From the NCBI GenBank assembly GCA_947632645.1, contig CANRQB010000007.1:1-39072 (forward strand): 39,072 nucleotides of DNA, written 5' to 3'. The notes under the pieces are model-generated. The model was not told the origin of the DNA, searched no databases, and saw only the letters and a program-made list of their open reading frames with translations. Positions within the stretch are counted from its first letter, which is position 1. Every line of letters starts with the position of its first letter. Shown here one piece after another: positions 17,601 to 23,503 of this stretch. The position numbers and the translations under genes were made by a program. The stretch is from an uncultured Clostridia bacterium. GTDB taxonomy: Bacteria > Bacillota > Clostridia > Christensenellales > UBA1242.

Positions 17601-20111
17601 ACCGAATTTAAAAACATCGAATTTGCATCTAACTACTATTACGATGCTGCCACAGACATCTACTACACACTAGAGCAAACCAGCATTAACTACAACACAA
17701 TGGTGTACAGCGTACAGCTTAATTACACCATAGCAAACGAGGGCAATATTCAACCATATAGCTACGATGTTGGCTATACCCAAAACTTGCAAATTTACTA
17801 CGACAATCAAGTTATTATAGAGGTTATGCCGGGCGTGGACGATAACGACATAAACGGCAGGGTTATAATATACCCATACTTTAAAAACTTGGTGGGCGAA
17901 CTATTAAGTGTAAATGTTAGCCTTATCTATAAAAACAATTGGGATGCAATAGACGATGAGGGATACAATATAGTTATAGATAACCGCACCGCGCAAGTAA
18001 GTTTAACCGATGCCGACGGCGTGCAAAATGGCATGACTTTTGCCTACAACCCAACCGAAATAAACAACACAAAATACGATAGCATAGATGTTGCAAACGG
18101 CAGTTTATATTTAAAATATGTGCCACTAACCGAACAAACTGCAACCGGCATAAGCTACACCTATCAACTGCGCGTGGAGGAAAACGACGGCCAACTAACC
18201 ACTATCGCCGAAAACAATAAGATATTTACAATCAATCCATCGCTAGACAACACAGGGATTTATCGCTTTATAATCACAATCAATTATGTTGAACATGGCG
18301 AAACAAACTTTTTGGGCAGGGTGGTGTACACCTTCTGCGTGGAAAAGAACACGGGCGTATACACTCCATTTGTTGTGCAGGCAGATGCAAAAATTTTGCA
18401 GCCAAACAAAGATGCCTCAATCACCTTAGAGGATATCCTAAGCGACTTTGGCACAAATGAGGATGAAATTAAAAGCAAAATTGCGCACGACATTTATTTA
18501 AAAAATAATAAGATAGACGAGCAAACGGTTAAAAGCGAAATTCACCTGCCACAGCGGATAGAGGACATATACATCCGCAATGGCGAAATTGATGTGCTTC
18601 CTTATGGGAACTACAACAATTTTGGCGAATATAGCGAAACCATTTATGGCTACAAGTTTACTCTCTATCGCCTAAATAAGGACGGGGTGGAATATTATAT
18701 TGCAACGCTTATTGCGCCTAACACCAAAAACTTTATACAAATAAACGACAATTATTACGAATATAATGGGGTATATGTTGGCGAAAGTTATAATTTAACC
18801 ATCACCAACACTGCGTATAGTGAATATAGTGATAAAATAATTCCAAAGCTTAACACCACCTTTGTTACTGTAAGCCATTATGGGGAGGAAATTTACACCA
18901 AACCTATTGGCGATTATGGCAGCGGACAAGACATAGTTTATTCGTCCGCAAAAAACGGCGAGGCAACCATAACCATTATTGGTAGCGGTAGGTTTAATTT
19001 AAAATTTACCGATTTGGCGGGTAACACAAATTGGTTTAGCTTTACTGACTCTAACACGGATTACGAAAGTTTAGCATTAACCCTACTTAACAACGACGTG
19101 GCGGTTATGGTTAACGGGCAAGCAATAATAGATAAAGCTATCTATGGCGAGCAGGTTACAATTTCTATTCCATCGCGCGATGCATATGCAGCAATAGGCG
19201 CAAACATAAATGGGTTAGAGTTAAGGTATCGCTACAACAACCCTTCTAGCGATGCCGTTGTTGTGCCATACACCACTCTTGCACAAAACGGAGCGTACTC
19301 TTATACATTTACCTCGGCGGGTTGGTATAGTGTGGAACTGGTTTGCCCATATATCGACTCTACTAGGGGCGAATTGCGCACCGTTTTGGAATTTACAATT
19401 GTCGAGCCAACCGAAGCGTACGAAACCTTTAACTTTGGCAGAACTCGCGCCGAACAAATAGTGCGCGTAACTAATCGCGACAACATGAGCGCGCAAGAAA
19501 TTGCCGATTTAACAGAAGTGTTTAAAACGATACTAGAGCAAAATAACTACAAGCTGGATTACGCAACAATAGTGTCGCCAGAGTATGTGGACGTTTTGGG
19601 CTTAAACACCACCTTGGGTAGGCAGCAATTTAACATAACTTATCGTGTGGATAATGGCATTTACCCAGCGCGTGAGGCAAGCTTTACACTATCACTAAAC
19701 AACTCTATCCCTGCAATTGGATGTTCGCTAAATGCGGGCGATGGCAGCACAAAAGGGTTTACAATAAGTTATAATTTGGGCGAAATATATAATCAAGTTG
19801 GGCTAAGCGGAATTTATGTGTACAAGGATAACATAAACGACGATAGTAGGCTGGTTTTGCACCTAGATGTTAACGAGGCATCCGAAAATGCAATCACCTC
19901 TACAAAAATCTCTCGCCGTGGCGACGCGGACGACGGCAACTATTATGTTGTGCTAAAAACCGCTTCGGGCAGGATTGTAAGCTCGTATGGCGTAAAGATA
20001 ACTCAACCACTTAACACTTGGGCAATAATAGTTATTGTTGTGGTTAGTTTGATTGTTATTGCAATAGTAGTAACAGTAATTCTATTAAGAACAAAAATGA
20101 AAATCAGGTAA
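11691..20111 (+). CDS. giant secreted, membrane-anchored surface protein (2806 residues)
   Basis: This is a single uninterrupted frame of 8.4 kb. The N-terminus is a signal peptide (about 1-43: basic MNTKHKINFK, hydrophobic GIIAICLAVAFSSIL, then SIKAA). The C-terminus is a transmembrane helix (WAIIVIVVVSLIVIAIVVTV) with a short basic tail, so it is anchored by a helix and not by sortase; no LPXTG is seen. The body is rich in N, D, T, Y and S with beta-strand character. Segments ending in an aromatic strand plus D-x-A-G-N recur (about 869-873, 1703-1707 and 2441-2445), as in bacterial Ig-like repeats. No enzyme motif was recognised. It has its own promoter, and an acyl-ACP thioesterase gene starts 5 bp after its stop codon. 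It is likely an adhesin or envelope protein, by inference only. Confidence 0.8.
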   Translation: MNTKHKINFKFLWGIIAICLAVAFSSILFNFDNKKSIKAAMPEFNQNLSENQGFTAVDVHGIIFSIEKVAVAWGEEADGVTQTTKKLTDEDAITLAGGGSGKEIYFKPTIREGFSRYGVSNNEYVMLKENSGIQSNVGETNETLTETIVISFGQYYFENSGNNRGNVLQYVNGVDESSGTGAGIMNISSIVINYEGSTITSDTQTFGEIYHRTYDNQHGDFAYVLPKDAPEGRYSVMLRYRYGDETYDQPAVFNFTLLREQAYIATIEEQGENGNQNKYSARPSLTLGSAVDGAGGQVGTSGKNYNYTLGESENYPTLTYDYTRYKLSYTHSSYKITTDYDVSFNFDAQNPNLTFTASRLQQQLPSDQQLPAYYLNNFHRNDNNHLVTIVFTDLGDYNFNFKYIYRDNNSVIDNLSVDGFSLHIGGVQDLYARQSANVQFKYIKFAANSSVVDLIVPNGYTDKENPQANKIYYTTNENDEKTKTTRVGNTIETLDTNLGKTIKADGTDKTTKEWAEMFFGDNSDNKNLEELKKFVSNIDYKNLTTNLGSIKFKTNYEINYTKSFYFKADDAGFVGEIFADDGASLKLNENNRLNYTSYNETTFLNNVGYYIVFIYINDGDTENDGSYHIFAYKYNQEGINAQIKDEDGNPLRENGFSSKNVYVSWQKEGVFEKEIVVRYATSTTSALEVSGPEQYVYGNYTYLNYTEGGCILGDGVGSYLHYQLEITCEGISSVSYHFTIDRSAISGVNLYKTEITTNQFGHNVYQYLYQNGERVSADQNTNYAITSGSFALDWNAKPSGALISAQYLFVPFTAASDSQVKKITSGEMDLITNGYEAIFAADKIQQLSFANSGLRIVDRQGIYLFILTDAAGNETSFMYVLDSTPAYLEVDGNDLPDNDYLFGEMKTYSNSTLSFGAGTHKAILLKDFSGLDTSNQYVEELKNIITNSYSGNYYNGANNKERITNLFTTNGDQTYLIVKNNSVLAYDSNNQIDNNTSLTNISNANKTGTMTYVKSASTSMVRTLYIIGENNLGALISDSYSILEINLDNSRGEAYFSNLKIDITNEVAETSKYFSTDMRLQTGSDDQNAKINGIMGAEATRDNFVYFTWLMGTADTEVGKITYKHYTLNLQGETFNESTYDEKHFYYSSTGDEVVLYDKNGQGGKTFNANAGTFNNSQNGYALINPVKGQTLEGLYEITRTYSGNGKEGDPQTLNYYFIVDRHGIISLGENIGADIYLGLFNNQIKFNSFGAVITDKLLYTPTGQTTSKTITYPVYLNQDATLKLPATINVPIYKYFKASDYSNNKLANYPANNLYISVYFVDRYLQLPAEYNQLNNRGLSKLLFEYNSFTHNDSFIDHNGYFKIDLTQQLDNILQQRFIHTQGQNSWLTLPGDYVVIISDNTVSSLADSNTQVIGFRINTPVGEAGAKAEIATLYENDEVTTTNHVINTNKTNIKVTIAKPDNESLSAQTEPNYIVVEQRIIESGRQDIVYTYKNEYGTITNAGASFVDGPTTEEGNTVIHLNCGNLNPRQSVTFTITVRWTSEMDGNNPLFQNSYFYYNGNQVVNYFESVYTINVDRVAPSTNINTLLTTEEKPRYNFFDGDIIIDSEVGGNKVKVYNTYNTDNRDASKIYAFRVTPSTPFSVQDIQYVYLQKLDVASNVQLFDLNLLSSNNIALDAERRTISRYAEILQDAGYYEIVERDYAGNLTQYVVFFDDNNSEYNYVTNLQLNVHTSLNEESYSPYTFNSQNSQNINANTLNLDGEQPIATIQTAFDTMNGVFDRFYGFELSSLDRNGDTQFTFDPIKTNLTTKFTQNDLAKQVVDLFKDENSSFVYGNYRLDIYTRVGVNTFYINLYRTNLYTIDASSLVVVENGNYMIDFSMAKVDDGDQFYYATEIVLMGGDNYQERTFKMRVDRNYQFFEVVGVDENGEDLYSRNPTNTISNLHGEYILIVTTLGNKKSSHPFDTSGNTEFKNIEFASNYYYDAATDIYYTLEQTSINYNTMVYSVQLNYTIANEGNIQPYSYDVGYTQNLQIYYDNQVIIEVMPGVDDNDINGRVIIYPYFKNLVGELLSVNVSLIYKNNWDAIDDEGYNIVIDNRTAQVSLTDADGVQNGMTFAYNPTEINNTKYDSIDVANGSLYLKYVPLTEQTATGISYTYQLRVEENDGQLTTIAENNKIFTINPSLDNTGIYRFIITINYVEHGETNFLGRVVYTFCVEKNTGVYTPFVVQADAKILQPNKDASITLEDILSDFGTNEDEIKSKIAHDIYLKNNKIDEQTVKSEIHLPQRIEDIYIRNGEIDVLPYGNYNNFGEYSETIYGYKFTLYRLNKDGVEYYIATLIAPNTKNFIQINDNYYEYNGVYVGESYNLTITNTAYSEYSDKIIPKLNTTFVTVSHYGEEIYTKPIGDYGSGQDIVYSSAKNGEATITIIGSGRFNLKFTDLAGNTNWFSFTDSNTDYESLALTLLNNDVAVMVNGQAIIDKAIYGEQVTISIPSRDAYAAIGANINGLELRYRYNNPSSDAVVVPYTTLAQNGAYSYTFTSAGWYSVELVCPYIDSTRGELRTVLEFTIVEPTEAYETFNFGRTRAEQIVRVTNRDNMSAQEIADLTEVFKTILEQNNYKLDYATIVSPEYVDVLGLNTTLGRQQFNITYRVDNGIYPAREASFTLSLNNSIPAIGCSLNAGDGSTKGFTISYNLGEIYNQVGLSGIYVYKDNINDDSRLVLHLDVNEASENAITSTKISRRGDADDGNYYVVLKTASGRIVSSYGVKITQPLNTWAIIVIVVVSLIVIAIVVTVILLRTKMKIR

Positions 20112-20116
20112 TAAAA

Positions 20117-20851
20117 ATGAAAAACATTTACAAAGAAAAATTTATAGTAGACGACACTTATTTGGATTTTACAAACAATGTACCCATTCACGATATCGTG
20201 CGCATTATCGAGCGCGTGGCGTTTAATCATGCAAATACGATAGGGCTAGATCACTCTACAATGGAAAAGCGCGACAATGCCTTTTGGGTGGTTACAAAAA
20301 TGAAAATTAAATTTGTAAACCCAATTAAAGTGGGCGAAAAACTAACCCTTGCCACCTGGACGCACACACCCGAACTTGTACGCTTTAAACGCGATGGGAC
20401 AATAAAGGCGGGCAATCAGGTTAAGGTTAAATCCACCACCGAATGGTGTTGCTTGGATATGAACACTCACCGCATACGCAAGGCAAACACAATTGGCTAT
20501 CCAAATTTGGAAATGGCTTGCAAGTTGGATGTTAAGGCGGACTACACCAATTTAAAAGCCGACATGGGCGAAAAAGATTATGTTTACACCTACACCGTGC
20601 GTTCAACTGATATAGATTTAAATCAGCACACCAATAACACCAAATACAATTTTATGGCAGAAAATGCTTTCAGTGTGGCAGAATTTAAAAATTTAAGTAT
20701 TAGCGAGTGGGAAGTGTATTTTGTTAACGAAAGCCACGAGGGCGACAATATAAAAATATATCGCCGCAAAATTAAAAACTGCTATTTTATCGAGGGCAAA
20801 CTGGAAGATAAAACCATATTCCGTGCCGTAGCCAAACTAAAAAGAAAATAA
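20117..20851 (+). CDS. acyl-ACP thioesterase (FatA/FatB type, double hotdog)
   Basis: The enzyme hydrolyses acyl-ACP to free fatty acid, ending elongation in the cytoplasm. The 244-residue length fits the bacterial branch. The N-terminal hotdog holds the VKMKIKF-like strand seen here as WVVTKMKIKFVNPIKVGEKL. The C-terminal hotdog carries the active-site motif D167-x-N169-x-H171-x-N173-N174-x-x-Y177 (in STDIDLNQHTNNTKY), which matches the catalytic D/N/H of plant FatB. The gene starts 5 bp after the giant surface protein gene and its ribosome site lies in that gene's last codons, so translation is probably coupled. It ends at a strong terminator. Why a surface protein and a thioesterase share a transcript is not clear. 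Confidence 0.9.
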   Translation: MKNIYKEKFIVDDTYLDFTNNVPIHDIVRIIERVAFNHANTIGLDHSTMEKRDNAFWVVTKMKIKFVNPIKVGEKLTLATWTHTPELVRFKRDGTIKAGNQVKVKSTTEWCCLDMNTHRIRKANTIGYPNLEMACKLDVKADYTNLKADMGEKDYVYTYTVRSTDIDLNQHTNNTKYNFMAENAFSVAEFKNLSISEWEVYFVNESHEGDNIKIYRRKIKNCYFIEGKLEDKTIFRAVAKLKRK

Positions 20852-20876
20852 TGCACTTAGTGCATTATTTTTTATG
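20847..20876 (+). terminator. terminator after acyl-ACP thioesterase
   Basis: AATAATGCAC and GTGCATTATT pair across a TTA loop and run into T residues. The stem begins at the stop codon. Confidence 0.9.
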
Positions 20877-20923
20877 TTTTTGTTTGTGTTTTTAGTTTAT
20901 TTATTTAATTTATTTGCTTTTTT

Positions 20924-20950
20924 GTTACTTTTTGCGCTGCAAAAAGTAAA
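20924..20950 (+). repeat. REP-like palindrome, copy 2
   Basis: TTACTTTTTGC and GCAAAAAGTAA form an 11-bp inverted repeat with a very short loop. A diverged relative (GTAACTTTTCTCTAGAAAAAAG) lies at about 20996-21018. The CAAARAACC tail seen in other copies is missing here. Confidence 0.6.
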
Positions 20951-21021
20951 TTATTGTTTTTTAAGATTTTATTGTGTTTTTATGCGGGCTTTTTTGTAAC
21001 TTTTCTCTAGAAAAAAGCAAA

Positions 21022-22107
21022 CTATAACTTTAAAGTTATTTGGCTTTCGTTTACCTTTTTTTGTTGTGGCGGGTTGTTTATTGCGCGATAGAACACTTCG
21101 CCCTCGTGGCTTTGAAAGTACACCCCAACCAAGCCCTTGCGTTTGCTGCCTAATATGTAGTAGGCAGCGCGCTTTCTTGCTCCGCCAACAATATAGCTAA
21201 CTTTTTTGGTGTTGCTTTCCACAAACACGTTATAGGCACGCAGTCGACCCTTGTTATCCAAAATTGTTATTCCGTCAAAGTTAACCATGTTAAATAACAG
21301 GTCGGCATATGCCTGCAATTTTTCTTCGCTGTAACTTTTGCTCTGTGCAAAAAGTTTGCTAAAACTTATTGGCTCTTTAAGCCAGATACCATCCGCAAAA
21401 ATGCCATTTTCCTGATAGACATAATCTTTATCTACAATCACGCAGATGGTGCCATTAACATCGTTCATCACGTTTGTAAAAATGTTAAGGTACATATTTT
21501 TCATATCCTGCAACTTGTGCTGAGTGGTGCGCAGTTTAGAAAAGGTTGCATCCACAAACTCTTTAACCTCATTTGCAAAAGTGGTGGTTTTGGCGGTGTC
21601 TAGCGCAAAGTTTATGTTAAGGTTGTTGCCCTTTGTGGAGTGAAAACTCATACTGTAAAGGTTAAGCGTGCGCGCAACAATGCAGTTTACTGGTTTATCC
21701 TTAAGCGCGGTGGTTTCTAGTAGCGTGTTAAGTGCGCTTTTATCTTTAATAGAAGTTAGGCTTATAACCAGCCCATATTTTATAACATCTTTAAACTCAA
21801 CAAAAATAAACCAACTGCGCTTGGCTATTGCTAAAAGCGATTTTAATCTATTTAAAAATTGCCCGCTATCCCTATCTTCAAAAATGGTTAAAACATTAAT
21901 TTTTGGAATGGTTTTTGCAATGGCATCTATGTTGTCGGTAAACACAATTTTGGGGCGGATAATTTTGCCTTCTTCTGTGTAGTTTAATAGGTCGTTAAAC
22001 TTGGATAAAAAAGTGGACAAAATAAGTGGAGGGAAGCCCGGAAACTCCCGTTCAAAGAAATTGGTAACGCTTAGCTTAGCACTATCAAAAAAAATTATTT
22101 CATCCAT
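21022..22107 (-). CDS. diadenylate cyclase-like (DisA_N fold) protein with altered active site
   Basis: The last 140 residues follow the order of the diadenylate cyclase domain that makes c-di-AMP. They contain LLFNMVNFDGITILDNKGRL (271-290), then VGGARKRAAYYILG (307-320) and GVYFQSHEGEVFY (328-340). In active enzymes these read DGA, RHR and V-S-E-E-x-G. Here they are D278-G279-I280, R311-K312-R313 and Q332-S-H-E-G336. The two signature motifs are altered but recognisable, so catalysis is doubtful and ligand sensing is possible. The first 210 residues are not recognised and there is no transmembrane segment. The Shine-Dalgarno is poor. A small coiled-coil gene lies just upstream on the same strand. 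The family call is inference from motif order. Confidence 0.6.
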   Translation of the reverse strand: MDEIIFFDSAKLSVTNFFEREFPGFPPLILSTFLSKFNDLLNYTEEGKIIRPKIVFTDNIDAIAKTIPKINVLTIFEDRDSGQFLNRLKSLLAIAKRSWFIFVEFKDVIKYGLVISLTSIKDKSALNTLLETTALKDKPVNCIVARTLNLYSMSFHSTKGNNLNINFALDTAKTTTFANEVKEFVDATFSKLRTTQHKLQDMKNMYLNIFTNVMNDVNGTICVIVDKDYVYQENGIFADGIWLKEPISFSKLFAQSKSYSEEKLQAYADLLFNMVNFDGITILDNKGRLRAYNVFVESNTKKVSYIVGGARKRAAYYILGSKRKGLVGVYFQSHEGEVFYRAINNPPQQKKVNESQITLKL

Positions 22108-22242
22108 ATTAAAAATATATCAATTTTTTTTGGTTTTAGCAATTATTTTGAACAATTTGTTAAAAAATTTTAAAAAAATTTTTAAATTAAAATCATTTTT
22201 TAGTTTTTTGTTAAGTTTTTTATATAAAACGCTGCCAAAAAA

Positions 22243-22494
22243 CTATTTGTTGTATTCGCCCAGCCTGGATTTTAAATAGATAATTTCGTTTTTTAAGCGA
22301 TTGCACTCTGCCTGCTTTTCGTTTAGTGCCTTAAGTAAGCGCTCGTTATCTAGGTTAAGGTTTAGCATTTTGGCGCGGTTATCCAGCTCGGTTTTTTTGC
22401 GGATAACTTTTAGTATGCCATTAAAAAGCGCGTTGATGTCCTCATCGCTTATTGCGCTTGGCATAACAAAAAAATTACAATCTTTATTTCCCAT
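22243..22494 (-). CDS. hypothetical small coiled-coil protein, 83 residues
   Basis: The family is not recognised. Residues about 28-80 are strongly charged with heptad-like leucines (LNLNLDNERLLKALNEKQ, then LKNEIIYLKSRL), consistent with a coiled coil. The N-terminal 25 residues are less regular. No cysteine cluster or membrane segment is present. No clear Shine-Dalgarno is seen before the ATG. It lies about 135 bp upstream of the diadenylate-cyclase-like gene in the same direction, so the two may be co-transcribed. It could be a ZapA-like or basal structural protein, but nothing in the sequence proves this. Confidence 0.5.
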   Translation of the reverse strand: MGNKDCNFFVMPSAISDEDINALFNGILKVIRKKTELDNRAKMLNLNLDNERLLKALNEKQAECNRLKNEIIYLKSRLGEYNK

Positions 22495-22605
22495 AATATT
22501 ATTTTGTACGCAAAAAGTTAAAATATTTTGCTAAATTTAACTAAAAAACCAAAAATTTGTTTAGTTTTGGTGTAGTTTGCCACTAATTTTGCATAAATAA
22601 TTTAA

Positions 22606-23433
22606 ATGGATTATCTAGTTGTAAACAAGCCATGCACGCTTTTTAAGGGCGAAACAGTTAACCTTATGCCCAATGCACCATACGAAATTAGCGGGGTTGA
22701 TGGGGCGCAACTTTTTTACAAGGATAAGCCCGCCGTGCTAATAAATTTATTCGCACCAAATGTGGCTAAGTTTACGCACGCAGGGGACAGCTATTTTTTG
22801 CTGGATATTTTGGGCTACAACACCTTTTGTTTTAATCATTTTACCTTTGCGGGCGCCAGTGTGGATGTTACACTAACCGATAATCTGGTTGTATGTATGG
22901 ATGGTGCTGTGCTTGTAAATATGGGGGTGGAGGGGGTGTCCTATTTGGGATACGAACAAGTGCAAAAACACCTGGTTATATACTTTGAAGGGGCACGCAA
23001 TTTTTGTGTTATAATTAAAGATAAAAAATTGCTATATGCAGATTACTACGACGAAATTAACACAGGGGATGAATTCTATATTTTATGTCGGCTTAACGAC
23101 CAAATAAATCACGGCAGAGTGGCAAAAATTGCAGACAGCAAATTTTCTAGCTATTTGGTGTATTTGGATAACTTGGAATTAAATCTGCAAAAAGATTTTA
23201 TGCCGCTAACCTTTTTAGATTGTTTTGTGGCGGGCAATTTTAAATATTGCAACAGCCTTTTGTGCGCCGATTTGCAGCAAAAAAATCCTAAATCGCTTAA
23301 AGAGTTTTTGCCCGATTTTAGCCGCTATTTTCCACTAGATTTTTTTACCTTCGCATTAATAAAAGAACATACCCCAGTAGGCATAGTAAAATTTGAACTG
23401 GAGGATAAAATAACAAATATAATTATAGAATAA
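22606..23433 (+). CDS. hypothetical protein, 275 residues
   Basis: The family is not recognised. The protein has no signal peptide and no clear membrane segment. It is rich in aromatic and short beta-strand-like stretches (YFLLDILGYNTFCFNHFTF, HLVIYFEGARNFCVIIKD), followed by a more helical C-terminus (LKEFLPDFSRYFPLDFF). The codon pattern fits neighbouring genes, supporting real coding sequence over 828 bp. No Shine-Dalgarno is visible before the ATG at 22606, so the true start is uncertain. It is divergent from the coiled-coil gene and convergent with the P-type ATPase gene. The two meet at a shared terminator. Confidence 0.7.
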   Translation: MDYLVVNKPCTLFKGETVNLMPNAPYEISGVDGAQLFYKDKPAVLINLFAPNVAKFTHAGDSYFLLDILGYNTFCFNHFTFAGASVDVTLTDNLVVCMDGAVLVNMGVEGVSYLGYEQVQKHLVIYFEGARNFCVIIKDKKLLYADYYDEINTGDEFYILCRLNDQINHGRVAKIADSKFSSYLVYLDNLELNLQKDFMPLTFLDCFVAGNFKYCNSLLCADLQQKNPKSLKEFLPDFSRYFPLDFFTFALIKEHTPVGIVKFELEDKITNIIIE

Positions 23434-23443
23434 ATTGCACAAA

Positions 23444-23474
23444 AAAACTGCCTAAAATTAAGGCAGTTTTTTTA
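23444..23474. terminator. bidirectional terminator between convergent genes
   Basis: AAACTGCCT and AGGCAGTTT pair around AAAATTA, with A residues on the left and T residues on the right. It serves both the 275-residue protein gene and the ATPase gene. Confidence 0.9.
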
Positions 23475-23503
23475 ATCAACCTCTATTGCAAACTTTGATT
23501 TTT

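Noticed and set aside
11691..20111. Many antisense and shifted open frames inside the giant gene
   Set aside because: They lack ribosome sites and recognisable products, and lie on other frames of a strongly supported 8.4-kb coding sequence.
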